A stretch of DNA of 64,000 nucleotides, taken from Basidiobolus meristosporus CBS 931.73 (Eukaryota; Basidiobolomycota; Basidiobolomycetes; Basidiobolales; Basidiobolaceae). The notes below the pieces were generated by a model. The model was not told the origin of the DNA, made no database searches, and saw only the letters and a list, made by a program, of their open reading frames with translations. The stretch is taken from the NCBI GenBank assembly GCA_002104905.1, contig MCFE01000443.1:1-64000 (forward strand), written 5' to 3'. The position numbers were made by a program, and so were the translations under genes. This document shows, piece after piece, positions 50,476 to 60,758 of this stretch. Position 1 is the stretch's first letter, and each line of letters begins with the position of its first letter.

Positions 50476-51322
50476 TCTGCCCAGTTTTGCCTTCCAAGGT
50501 TAAGAAAGGAGAAGAAAAACAACACCCGGTTAAATCGAGTCAACCATAGAGGTGTGAATCCAGGGTCAAGGAGATAAATATACAAATAGAAATAGATAAC
50601 TATTGATTTCACCTACATGGATTGGTGATCAAAATGGAACTTATTGATTGCATGGCCATTTATCCCCGGAAAAAGCTCCGCCTAGAAACACTGGCGGAAC
50701 CGAACTCCGATTATCCAGCGTGGTTTTACTGATATGAGCCTCGAGAGATCAGCGTTGCGATATCCGCGCGGTACATCGATTGCATTCTGCCCAGATGCTT
50801 GATGTAGTGAATGGTCCTCTGTATAACATGTATTATGTAGAATGAATGGTTCTCTGTATCACATGTATTGATTGGGTGGGCTTTTTCATTCCAACCACAC
50901 TGCTTATACATGGATATATCTACACATATTTTAGTCAGCCTCACCCTTTGTATCACTCGACACAGTTGTGAAGGTGGAGTCTTGCGTAACCATTAGACAT
51001 GCCAAGATTGGTGTATGCGAAATCAATTCTCTGGACTAGTTGAAGTGCGAAAATCCCCAAACATGTCGTTTCTGTCATAAAATACGGATCAAACAACTGT
51101 CTGCAATCTGCTTTTTATGGCGCCATTGCGGATCGCTTGGAAGTATTCAACATGCGATTTGCGATGTAGAAACTGCTTGCTCTTCGAAACTCATCCTTTG
51201 GCTAGATATACTGAGTTGAATGTAATCAAATGGATATATCTTCATTATGAATCTAGTTTGTAAATATTGATGTTGTGATTATGGTTGCGACATTTGTTCA
51301 CAATTACAAAAGGAATGCTGTG
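50476..51322. other. Boundary region between host genes and transposon block
   Basis: About 850 bp of AT-rich DNA without a gene; contains the PGAP4-like gene's promoter and ends at the first copia LTR. A near-duplicate phrase (ATGGTTCTCTGTATCACATG / ATGGTCCTCTGTATAACATG) occurs at about 50812-50868. Confidence 0.45.
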
Positions 51323-51653
51323 TGTTGTAAAAATTCGTAATTCCACCTAAATATTCACCTAACTTAGTCACTTAGATCATTACCTCCAAATCCCTGACAA
51401 TACTGACCAAATTCCTTGTTGGGATTTACTTAGAATATTTACCCAGAGCATGAAAATTAGATGAGCTGTTCAAACAGCCCCAAATTTTGCACACATGTTC
51501 TTGGGACCTTCCTAAACCTATTTTATGTGTTTTTTATGCCAAGACCAGGTAAAAGTATAAATACTACTTTTACATTCAATAATCATTAAGTGAAAACCAT
51601 ATAATCTACTTGTTCTCCCAATCACTTCCAATATCTCCAAGACTCTAACAACA
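51323..51653 (+). repeat. 5' LTR of copia copy 1
   Basis: 331 bp, begins TGTTGTAAAAATTCG, ends CTCTAACAACA. TATAAATA-like promoter (AAGTATAAATACTAC) at about 51554-51568. Related to the other three LTRs in this window. Confidence 0.92.
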
Positions 51654-51657
51654 GGCT

Positions 51658-51852
51658 ATGAGCCCAGAGCTGTCACTCTCTGCAATGTCTACTACTGCTA
51701 TTACTGGAATTTTTCCCTCTGCTGAAAAGTTGGATGGATCTAACTACCAGGTGTGGAAGGTGAGGATGAAGATGATGTACAAGAAAGAGGCCTTTGGGAT
51801 ATTGTCATGGGAGAAGAATACCCTCCTAAAAATGTGGGAGAGGAAGCCTTAA
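51658..51852 (+). pseudogene. copia copy 1 gag, 5' fragment
   Basis: Starts at the ATG contained in the primer-binding site: MSPELSLSAMSTTAITGIFP, then SAEKLDGSNYQVWKVRMKMM, the DUF4219/UBN2-type gag start. A frameshift after GILSWEKN leads to the stop at 51850-51852. Confidence 0.85.
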
Positions 51853-51881
51853 AGTACCAGAAGAAAAAACAAAGTGCCTTT

Positions 51882-52213
51882 TGTTGTAAAAATTTGTATT
51901 TCCACCTAAATATTCACCTAACTTAGTCACTTAGATCATCACCTTCAAATCCTAGAGAGTACTGACCAAATTCCTTGTCAGGATTTACTTAGAATATTTA
52001 CCCAGAACATGAAAATTCTCAAAGTTGTCCAAGCAGCCCCAAACTCTGCACACATGTTCTTGGGACCTTCCTTAACCTATTCTATGTGTTTGTAATGCCA
52101 AGACCAGGTAAAAGTATAAATACTACTTTTACATTCAATAAATCATTAAGTGAAAACCACATAATCTACTTGTTCTCCCAATCACTTCCAATATCTCCAA
52201 GACTCTTACAACA
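51882..52213 (+). repeat. Solo copia LTR inserted into gag, with CCTTT target duplication
   Basis: 332 bp, TGTTGTAAAAATTTG...CTTACAACA, flanked by CCTTT at 51877-51881 and 52214-52218. Removing the LTR and one CCTTT restores CAAAGTGCCTTTAACTGC, as found uninterrupted in copy 2 (57455-57475 region, minus strand). Confidence 0.93.
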
Positions 52214-52218
52214 CCTTT

Positions 52219-52959
52219 AACTGCATTTGTCTCAATGTTAAGGACAAATTGCTAATTCAATGCTCAAGAGCAAAAACAGCAAAGAATGCCTGGAAGGCAT
52301 TAGAAGACACCTACCAGTCATATTCAGCTGCTAAGAAAATTTATCTGAGACAACAATTCTGTACTACAAAGATGCTGCCAGGAGAAGAAATGAAAAATCT
52401 AGTTAACAGAATTACCCTGCTGGTATATGAAATGGAATCTGTGTGCGTACCAACTACTGATGAGGATGTGATAGTTACCATCCTGAATAGCCTGACAGGC
52501 AAGCTTCAGGGCCTTGTATCAGCCCTAGAGTCCAGAACTGAAGATTTGATCTTAAATTACGCAAATGGAAGGCTCCTGCATCAAGAATTAAGAAAATCAA
52601 GTGCCAATAAGAAGGAAGAAATTGCTTTAATAAGCAATGATAACCACCAATGGAGGTATGCAAGACCCTACAAAGGCAACAGCAACCTGCTTTGGAACTA
52701 CTGCAAAAGGAAAGGACACACATCAGACCAGTGCTTCAAAAAGAAAGATAGTCAGCAGAAAAAGCCTCAATATGGATATGCTGCAACAACTGAAGATAGG
52801 CTACTCATATATGCACTAAATATGACCACAAAAAAGGATTCTCAGACGTGGTATATTGACTCTGGATCATCTCAACACTTTACACACCAAAAAAAACTTT
52901 TTACCCAATATCAAGAAATTCCAATTAAGAAGGCTTTCATGGGTGACAATACCCTATGA
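52219..52959 (+). pseudogene. copia copy 1 gag 3' part and start of protease
   Basis: Open frame continuing gag: KTAKNAWKALEDTYQSYSAA (UBN2 type), zinc knuckle C..C....H....C (WNYCKRKGHTSDQCFKK, with N in place of the first Cys, WNYC), and protease TWYIDSGSSQHFTH. Stops soon after; the rest of pol is absent. Confidence 0.85.
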
Positions 52960-53353
52960 AAAGTTATTTGGTCCCACAGGTGGATCCAATCCAGATCAGC
53001 CGTCAAGATCCCATTCAGAGACCATCATAATAACAGCAGCTTGGAATTAGTGACCCTCCTAACAATCTTATAACAAGATCATGACGGTGATTTGCTAATT
53101 TTACAGCCAAATAAAGGGATAAAACTTGACAATATTTTATTGGTGCTGTAACAATATTTGCATGGTATTGTTGTGGTCTTTTAGCGCTCTATAACTATTT
53201 TAAGTAAATCCAGTTGGCCAGGACATCCAATTGCCTTATATGGCAAGAAACTTGATGGTGTTTTGACAGCCTCACAGTGGGACTCAGATGGCATTATATT
53301 GGCAGTATGACAGCCTACTGCTGGTTCTGTATAATGCTATCATACCAATTTAC
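52960..53353. other. Sequence between the two copia copies
   Basis: 394 bp without coding similarity. Its right end (CCAATTTAC) and the sequence at 58035 (TTTACCAAATGG) were contiguous before copy 2 inserted. Confidence 0.6.
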
Positions 53354-53702
53354 TGTTGTAAGTGTCTTGGAGATATTGGAAGTGATTGGGAGAACAAGTA
53401 GATTATGTGGTTTTCACTTAATGATTTATTGAATGTAAAAGTAGTATTTATACTTTTACCTGGTCTTGGCATTACAAACACGTAGAATAGGTTAAGAAAG
53501 GTCCCAAGAACATGTGTGCAAAGTTTGGGGCTGTTTGGACAACTTAGAATATTTTCACCAAAATGCCAGGTACCCAGAACATGAAAATTCTCAAAGTAAA
53601 TCCCGACAAGGAATTTGGTCAGTATTCTCTAGGATTTGAAGGTGATGAACTAAGTGACTAAGTTAGGTGAATATTTAGGTGGAAATACAAATTTTTACAA
53701 CA
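53354..53702 (-). repeat. 3' LTR of copia copy 2 (with inverted internal segment)
   Basis: 349 bp. Differs from its partner by scattered substitutions and by inversion of the 56-bp segment 53542-53597. Confidence 0.95.
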
Positions 53703-53713
53703 CTCCCACTCAG

Positions 53714-56700
53714 CTAAATGTTCATGCTGACTAGTCCTATTTTTGACCTAAGATATTCAAACTTGTCTCTAGCTAATGGTTTGGTAAATATATCTGCAAT
53801 CATTTCATCTGTAGGACAGTAAACTAAGCTAACTAAGTTATTCTCTATAGCTTCACGTATGAAATGATGTCTAATATCTATGTGCTTGGTTCTAGCATGA
53901 AAAGTTGGATTTCTACCTAATTGCATACATCCTTGACTATCTTGAAATAAAGTAATAGGTGTTTTTGACATAGGCCTAAATCTGTAAACAGCTTTCTTAA
54001 CCACATTGCTTCTTTTGTAGCTTCACAGGCTGCCATATACTCTGCCTCTGTGGTGGAAAGTGCTACGGTTGGTTACTTTGTTGAATTCCATGAAATTGCT
54101 CCTTTACAGTAAAGAAAGGTGTATCCTGTGGTGGATCTTCTGTCTTCTAAATTTTGTCCCCAATCAGCATCAGAGTATCCCACAAGATCTTGTTCTGAGT
54201 CTTTATAAGTGTATCTTAAGCAGATATCAGCAGTTCCTTTTAGGTATCTAAAAATCCACTTAACTGCTGCAATATGATCAGATCCATAGTTCTGATTATG
54301 TTGGTTGACAACTCCCACTGAATATGAGATATCTGGATGTATTCCAAGCATGATATACATCAGACTGCCAACCTTAGATTGATAAGGAAAGTCAGGGCTT
54401 TCAGATGGCACCAAGCTCTCTTGATTTGGTTGAGTTTTGACCAAGTTAAGGTTTGTCTCCATTGGGGTAGCTGCTGGTTTACAGTCTTCCATTTTGTACT
54501 TCTTTAGTATATCTTGAATATACTTGGATTGGCTTATGGTAATAGTCTGGGTACTTCTGTCTATGGAGAACTTAATCCCTAAGTAGTAACTAAGTTCTCC
54601 TAGATTGGATATCTTGAACACCTTAGATAGGCTGGATTTAGTCTCTTCCAATGTTTCTAGGTTATTGGCGGCTATAATAAGATCATCCACATATAGAGCT
54701 AATAGAACTGGATTTGCTCTATCTGGCTTATAGTATATACTATAGTCAGCATTACTTCTTTTGAAACTCAAGGATTCCAAATAAGAATCTATCTTGCAAT
54801 TCCAGGCTCTTGGTGATTGTTTGAGACCATATAGTGACTTTTTAAGCTTGCAGACCAAATGGGGGCTATCTTGGTCAGCAAACCCATCAGGCTGGTCCAT
54901 ATACACATACTCATCAAGTTCTCCATTCAAAAATGCAGCTTTTACATCCATTTGATGAATAAAAAACTTATATTTGGCTGCAATAGCCAATATTAATCTG
55001 ATGGAATTAAACTTGGCTACCAGTGCAAAGGTCTCAGTATAGTCAAGTCCTTTTGTTTGAGAGAATCCTTTGGCTACAAGTCTTGCTTTGTATCTTTCAA
55101 TTGTACCATCAGCCTTGTATTTTGTCTCGAAGACCCATCTGCATCCAATTGATTTTTGGTTGATTGGTAATTTGACTAAGTCCCAAGTTTGATTTTCCAT
55201 CAGTGCCTGATATTCCTCAGTCATTGCAGATCTCCAAAACTTTGTCTGAGGGCTATTTAGGGCCTCTTTTACAGTCTGGGGTTCATCAATATGGACTGAA
55301 TAGGCATAGGCTAAGTTTGTACCCTCATTAATATAGTAATTTGGGCTATTTCTTGTCCAATTGGATCTCCAGGCATTTGACACTGGAATGATCACTTCTG
55401 GGATATTCCTGGGCACTGATTCTGGCTGAACCACGGTTGTAGAGTCCTCTGGAGTTAAATAATTTTCATTGTTTTGCTCTGATTCAATCCTGACAATTGG
55501 TGGACTTGAGATCAAATTTTTGTCATCATCTGATGTCATTTTTTGTGAAATTTTGAATTTTCATCAAACAACACATCCCTGGACCTGATCAGCTTCTTTG
55601 CTTTGGTATTGTAGGGTCTGTATGCCTTACTATCATTGCAGTAGCCCAAAAATATGCATTTTACACTTTTTGGCTCAAATTTTGACTGATTTCCGGCCAG
55701 TTTTTTGGCATATGCTGTAGACCCAAATATTCTTAGATGTTCTGCACTTGGTCTGTATCCATACCATGCTTCAAGTGGAGTAGAATCACAAAGTGTTCTG
55801 TTATAACTCCTATTTTTAAGATATACAGCAGCGGCAACTGATTCCGCCCAAAAATCATAGGATAATTTTTGATCATGGATCATAGATCTTGCCATATCAA
55901 TTATTGATCTGTTAGCTTGTTCTGCTACTCCATTTTGCTGTGGGGAGTATGGTACAGTAGTCTCTTGCTTTATCCCATGAATTTTGCAGAAGTGGATGAA
56001 GAGTTTTGAGGTATATTCTCCACCATTGTCAGAGCGTATTTTCTTGAGTTTTTCACCAGTTTCTCTCTCCACCATGGCCTTAAACTCCCTGAACTTAGAC
56101 AGAGCTTCTTCCTTTCTCTCCATGAAGTAGACCCATGTGTATCTTGTATAATCATCAATAAAAGTGATTAAATACTTCATCCCGCCTAAGGATAAATTTT
56201 GCAGAGGTCCACACAGATCTGAGTGAATTAGATCTAATTTTTTCTTAGTTTTGATTAACCCAGAGCTCTTGAACGGTTGTCTGGCTTGTTTCCCATATAT
56301 GCAGGCTTCACAGTGCTCCAAATTAGCTGGGGGATCAATTTTCACTCCAGAAATTAGCTGATCTTTGATCATTTTACGCAAATAATCAAAATTGATGTGT
56401 CCAAATCTCCTGTGCCAAAACATTGGTGTTTCTTCATTTAAGTTACTTATATTGGCTTCCAAGTATGATGGAGTATAAGTCAACTTGTATAGATTCTGAT
56501 CTCTGATGCCCAAAGCAATATGGGCACCACTTTGATCAGTGATCCTGCATCCAGAATTGTCAAAACTGAAACTGAGTCCTTCTGCTGTGGCCTTGCTTAC
56601 AGAGAGTAGGTTCTTGGCTATTTCTGGTACATAGAGTACTTCTTTAAAGGTCAGTGCATGGCTTCCTTCACTGCTTCTAAGGTTTACTTGGATAGTTCCT

Positions 56701-57043
56701 TCTCCCACTGCATCAAGTGTTCTATTGTCACCCATAATAACCTTCTTAATTGGAATTTCTTGATATTGGGTAAAAGGTTCTTTTTGGTATGTAAAGTGGT
56801 GAGAAGCTCCAGAGTCAATATACCACGTCTGAGAATCCTTATTTGTGGTCATATTTAGTGCAGATATGAATAGTCTATCTTCAGTTGTTGCAGCATTTCC
56901 ATATTCAGGCTTCTTTTGCTGATAATCTCTCTTTTTGAGACACCAGTCTGATGTGTGTCCTTTTCTTTTGCAGTAGTTGCAAAACAGGTTGCTGTTGCCT
57001 TTGTAGTATCTTGGGTACCTCCTTTGTTGGTTATCATTGCTTA
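53714..57043 (-). pseudogene. copia copy 2 pol (protease, integrase, RT, RNase H), broken
   Basis: Zinc knuckle CNYCKRKGHTSDWC (about 56950); protease WYIDSGASHHFTY (about 56820); integrase H.H..C..C (WHRRFGHINFDYL, CEACIYGKQARQ) and the catalytic region D...DLIHSDLCGPL, TFIDDYTRYTWVYFM, PYSPQQNGVAEQAN; a 1-nt frameshift in an A6 run at about 55538-55543; RT WVFETKYKADGTIERYKARL, FIHQMDVKAAFLNGELDEYV and catalytic LYVDDLIIA (about 54680); RNase H GYSDADWGQNLEDRRSTTGY; an in-frame TAA at about 54073 just before the TTEAEYMA motif, and a further shift near 53990. Confidence 0.9.
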
Positions 57044-57681
57044 TTAAAGCATTTTCTTCTTCCTTCTTATTGGCACTTGATTTTTTAATTTTTCATCCAG
57101 GAGCCTTCCATATATGTATTTTAAGGTCAAATCTTCAGTTCTGGACTCTAGGGCAGATACAAGGCCCTGAAACTTGTCTGTCAGGCTATTCAGGATGGTA
57201 ACTATCATATCCTCATCAGTAGTTGGTACACCCACAGATTCCATCTCATCTACCAGCAGGGTAATTCTGTTAATTAGATTTTTCATTTCTTCTCCTGGCA
57301 GCATCTTTGTAGTAAAGATTTTTGTCTCAGATACATCTTCTTGGCAGCTGAACATGACTGGTAGGTGTCTTCTAATGCTTTCCAGGCATTCTTTGCTGTT
57401 TTTGCTCTTGAGCATTGAATTAGCAATTTGTCCTTAACATTAAGGCAAATGCAGTTAAAGGCACTTTGTTCTTTATTCTGGTACTTTAAGGCTTCCTCTC
57501 CCATGTTTTTAGGAGGGCATTCTTCTCCCATGACAATATCCCAAAGGCCTCTTTCTTGTAGCAGCATCTTCATCTTCACCTTCCACACTTGGTGGCTAGA
57601 TCCATCCAACTTTTCAGCTGAGGGAAAAATTCTAGTAATAGCAGTAGTAAACATTGCAGAGAGTGACAGCTTGGGGCTCAT
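57044..57681 (-). pseudogene. copia copy 2 gag (frameshifted)
   Basis: Begins MSPKLSLSAMFTTAITRIFP. One frameshift lies near 57310 (after KMYLRQ) and another in an A-rich run near 57090 before the zinc knuckle. UBN2-type gag (KNAWKALEDTYQSCSAA; MKNLINRITLLVDEMES). Confidence 0.88.
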
Positions 57682-57685
57682 AACC
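57674..57685 (-). other. Primer-binding site of copia copy 2
   Basis: Minus strand GGTTATGAGCCC, directly after the LTR end ACAACA; complementary over 12 nt to the initiator tRNA-Met anticodon stem-loop (GGGCUCAUAACC). The internal ATG (57679-57681) is also the gag start. Confidence 0.8.
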
Positions 57686-58034
57686 TGTTGTAAGAGTCTT
57701 GGAGATATTGGAAGTAATTGGGAGAACAGGTAGATTATGTGGTTTTCACTTAATGATTTATTGAATGTAAAAGTGGTATTTATACTTTTACCTGGTCTTG
57801 GCATTACAAACACGTAAAATAGGTTAAGGAAGGTTCCAAGAACATGTGTGCAAAGTTTGGGGCTGTTTGAACAACTTTGAGAATTTTCATGTTCTGGGTA
57901 TCTGGCATTTTGGTGAAAATATTCTAAGTAAATCCCAACAAGGAATTTGGTCAGTATTCTCTAGGATTTGAAGGTGATGATCTAAGTGACTAAGTCAGGT
58001 GAATATTTAGGTGGAAATACAAATTTTTACAACA
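57686..58034 (-). repeat. 5' LTR of copia copy 2
   Basis: 349 bp; internal segment 57874-57929 is in the same orientation as in the LTRs of copy 1 and the solo LTR, so it is probably the ancestral form. Substitutions between the LTR pair indicate an old insertion. Confidence 0.95.
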
Positions 58035-58039
58035 TTTAC

Positions 58040-58572
58040 CAAATGGTGTTGCCTTTTTCTACCTCCCCTTGTGCAATTCATATATTGCACTGTAGATTCA
58101 CCTTTCTTTATTTGCTTACCCCCTACTACCTTGGGTATTCCACATATAGTTTGAATCAAAAAAAACTATGGCTTCCTGCTTACTAACCTCTACAAACATG
58201 CACACCTGCCACAATTGACACACTTCTATCACCTCAACTTTATGGCTTTTTAGTGGGGAACTTGCAAAGTTGCCATATACCTTGTACTGCTGCTAACATA
58301 TACATCTTGCAAACATATGCTTGGTTGTTGCCACTTCTGCTATGAATACCTCCCAAATATTTACAAAGAACTTCTTGGTATTTAGCCAATATATTCCTTC
58401 TCCCTGCTGGATTCTAGTCCCCCTTATAGGTGCACTATGGCTTTTGTTTGTGTGAATTCCATATTGAATGGTGTAGAAGTAAGCTTGTGACCAAGAGAAA
58501 TCTGGCATACCTGGGTAGAATTTTTGTGATAAAAATTAGTTGCTTGTTGCACCCAACCCAACTTTGCATTAC
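58040..58572 (-). pseudogene. Probable distal coding remnant of a Tnp2-type transposon
   Basis: Downstream of the Tnp2 C-terminal block. A minus-strand ORF at 58293-58508 (MPDFSWSQAYFYTIQYGIHT... GEGIYWLNTKKFFVNIWEVF) resembles the variable segment that follows the conserved domain in Tnp2 elements (FFLVH.FDG..RMLAYI type), by eye only. Confidence 0.35.
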
Positions 58573-59127
58573 TTAACTGATTGCCCATGCATTGGGGCTG
58601 CTTAGCTTCTTAATGCCATAGGCATAGGTATCTCCATGTGCACATTTGTCCTCAGTATTTTCCAACTCTTTCTGGCTGTCCTCCATGTGCCAACTCATCA
58701 CATCCATGACAGACTTGAAGGTAATATTCTTGATGAGATTGAGATATAGTAGTACCTGCAACTTGACTTGTCTTCCTATCTCCCCACACATCCACTCCAT
58801 AGTAAACTCCCAAAAGGTGAAGCAAGACCCAATATTCTCCACACATTGTGCAAGATGGAGTAAAGAATGGATACAGTAGCGGCAGAGATCTACGCGTTCA
58901 GCTTTATGTATGTAGTATAGCCGCTCAAATCCTGTTATAAACTCCTCACACAACAGCTGTAAATGCGTCAAGTTGGCATTGGTGATTGGCTTCTGGATAA
59001 ATATTCCTACAATGTCTACATATGACTCCCAATGCTTCCAATGTACTCTTGGTAGGAATGGCTTCAGAATACCACTTGAATAAATACATATCCAGTTCAT
59101 CCAGGATTTGCATTTGTATTGTTGCAT
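58573..59127 (-). pseudogene. Tnp2-type transposase, C-terminal domain
   Basis: Open 184 codons. WMNWICIYSSGILKPFLPRV, LCEEFITGFERLYYIHKAER, LCRYCIHSLLHLAQCVENIG and FTFWEFTMEWMCGEIGRQVK follow the conserved order of the domain after the catalytic part of Tnp2/Transposase_21 proteins (W..W...yS...L...LP; ...fc..fE.lYy.......l..y.iH.llHi...i...GP...fW.f..Er..G.l). The catalytic part is found 4.3 kb away at 63409-64000, so this is the severed or spliced-apart half. Confidence 0.65.
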
Positions 59128-59906
59128 ATGTGTATGAATATTAGACTTATTCTATCATACTGTACCAGGGTGCGCGGCGCAATCCGCGGTTGTAAAAAAC
59201 AATTGGGCGCAATATTATAGCTACCAGAAGGCAGGATTGTTCTTGGATGATTTTGCACTATGCGGGACAATCTTGCACACTATGGCACAATCTGACACAA
59301 TGAGGTTGGCACGGATGATTGCGCCAACTTGTAATGTCTGCATCATGTGCGCAATTGGATACCTCTATTATGGCAGGTAAAATCCGGTATTTGGATATGT
59401 TTCTTCAATGTGAATGGAAATAAATGTGTATCACACTATAAACTACACTGATACTTACCATTTTGGTTACCCTCACTCCAATTGGACGGTATCTCAGTGG
59501 TTAATTGGTCCAAAAGTATCCAGAAGCTGGCAGCCCCTAATTGGCTGATTGACTACTGAAAAAGCTACCTGATTTGCCATCAAATATCCCATTTTGCCCA
59601 TTGAGCAAGTAAATCCCTGATCCTAGTGATTGGACAAGGTGTCATAGCTAGCATGCAAGCAATTGTGTAGGTGCAAAACAGATCCAATAGCTGCACTGGT
59701 ATTACGGATGATGTATATATATGCAGGGTGTTTATCTATAGGGGTTCTGTCTCAAATGTGAGACAACCTTGATATTACTTATATCAAAAATTTGATGATC
59801 ACTGATTTGCAATGGCTTGATTTGGATCGCAAAAAAAAAGGGTTGTTGGGATCATTACAAATGTGAGCGATTCAAAGCAATTGCATCATCTTCTCCTGGG
59901 TTTTTT
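59128..59906. other. Non-coding interior of the nested transposon region
   Basis: Contains short imperfect repeats with the theme GGATGATT.TGC and GGCACAATCTGACAC at 59225-59330, and an inverted pair GGCGCAATC (about 59177) / GATTGCGCC (59318). These may be subterminal repeats of a DNA transposon. No ORF. Confidence 0.4.
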
Positions 59907-60758
59907 TCACACAGGGATTACTACTGAAGCATTTGGTAGTGACTCACTTTGCACACCTATACTACTTCCTGGCTGACTATCATCTTGGCTACTTGTGTAT
60001 TCATAGTCAGTATTTTGCCTCCTAGTTGATGAGTGCAATGCTGCAGCTTGGCCGTGCTGAATTGCTCCAACTGAACCAACTGAACCAGCCTGTAGTGCCA
60101 TGCACTGACGTGTTCTTTTACTTGCTAAGGGCTCTGGTGGTTGAGGCACTTCATGTTGTTCATCATCAGTTAGTTCACCAGAAGTAAGTTGCTGATAGTC
60201 AGGCAAAATGGCATGCACAGGCATGCCTTGACGCATTGAGATGGCCCTTGGCTGAGATTGATGTGATGCTGTATGTTGACGCAACTTGGTCCGCTCCAAT
60301 GGACTTGTGTCTAAATGAGCAGTTTGGCAAGTTCTTGTAGTTTTGCTCTGAAGCGCGCACATTGACTCAATGTGGGGCATTCTGGTAAAGGGTGTTGGCA
60401 TAGTCTGGACTGATGTGTGCTGGCGCACTGTGGTTGCAAGAGATGGTAGGGAATCCAGCAAGGCGTGCTGGTGCAATCTGGACAATGTTGCTTGCAATCT
60501 GTATTCTTCCTCCTGAAGCTCACCATCTGATTCCTCAAGGTATTCACTTACCCTCTGTCTGATACTTTGGAGCTGTTGCCTGGATGAGTCCTGTGTATAT
60601 TGCTCTTGGAAGCCACTTAGCTCTACTAATATATCACATAGTACATTAGTCATTTGAGGCAAAAACTCATTCAAAATCTCTTTGGTTCCCAAAGTTGAGG
60701 CACAAACAGACGCGTCCGGTGTGGTGGTGTAGAGGTACTCCTGGGAGAAGCTACACAA
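59907..60758 (-). CDS. Unrecognised ORF in the transposon block
   Basis: 283 codons, beginning at a non-ATG codon, with the frame open a further 70 nt upstream to about 60831. Acidic, Gln/Ser/His-rich: KEILNEFLPQMTNVLCDILV and QDSSRQQLQSIRQRVSEYLE are amphipathic helical; the rest is low complexity. No Myb/SANT or other domain recognised. It may be the accessory ORF of the neighbouring Harbinger-type element or part of the Tnp2 element. Possibly an exon of a spliced product. Confidence 0.4.
   Translation of the reverse strand: MCSFSQEYLYTTTPDASVCASTLGTKEILNEFLPQMTNVLCDILVELSGFQEQYTQDSSRQQLQSIRQRVSEYLEESDGELQEEEYRLQATLSRLHQHALLDSLPSLATTVRQHTSVQTMPTPFTRMPHIESMCALQSKTTRTCQTAHLDTSPLERTKLRQHTASHQSQPRAISMRQGMPVHAILPDYQQLTSGELTDDEQHEVPQPPEPLASKRTRQCMALQAGSVGSVGAIQHGQAAALHSSTRRQNTDYEYTSSQDDSQPGSSIGVQSESLPNASVVIPV

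Larger units (their letters stand above)
51323..52959 (+). mobile_element. Truncated Ty1/copia retrotransposon copy 1 (plus strand)
   Basis: A 331-bp LTR (51323-51653, TGTTG...CAACA) is followed at once by a primer-binding site (GGCTATGAGCCC, 51654-51665) and gag. Similarity to copy 2 runs through gag and the protease DSG.SQHFT motif and stops at about 52956 (GACAATA); no integrase, RT or 3' LTR follows. Gag is split by a solo LTR. Confidence 0.9.
53354..58034 (-). mobile_element. Full-length but decayed Ty1/copia retrotransposon copy 2
   Basis: 4681 bp, LTRs 57686-58034 (5') and 53354-53702 (3'), TTTAC target duplication at 53349-53353 and 58035-58039. PBS GGTTATGAGCCC at 57674-57685; polypurine tract CTGAGTGGGAG next to the 3' LTR (53703-53713). 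Domain order gag, protease, integrase, RT, RNase H is the Ty1/copia order. Several frameshifts and stops make it non-autonomous. Confidence 0.95.

Noticed and set aside
52068-52080. TTCCTTAACC in the LTRs, matching the U12 branch consensus
   Set aside because: It lies in a retrotransposon LTR with no adjacent ATATCCTT or GTATCCTT donor; chance match.
55536-55545. Programmed frameshift in copia pol at the A6 run
   Set aside because: Ty1/copia pol is normally one frame here; with other shifts and a nonsense codon in the same copy, this is ordinary decay or a homopolymer error.
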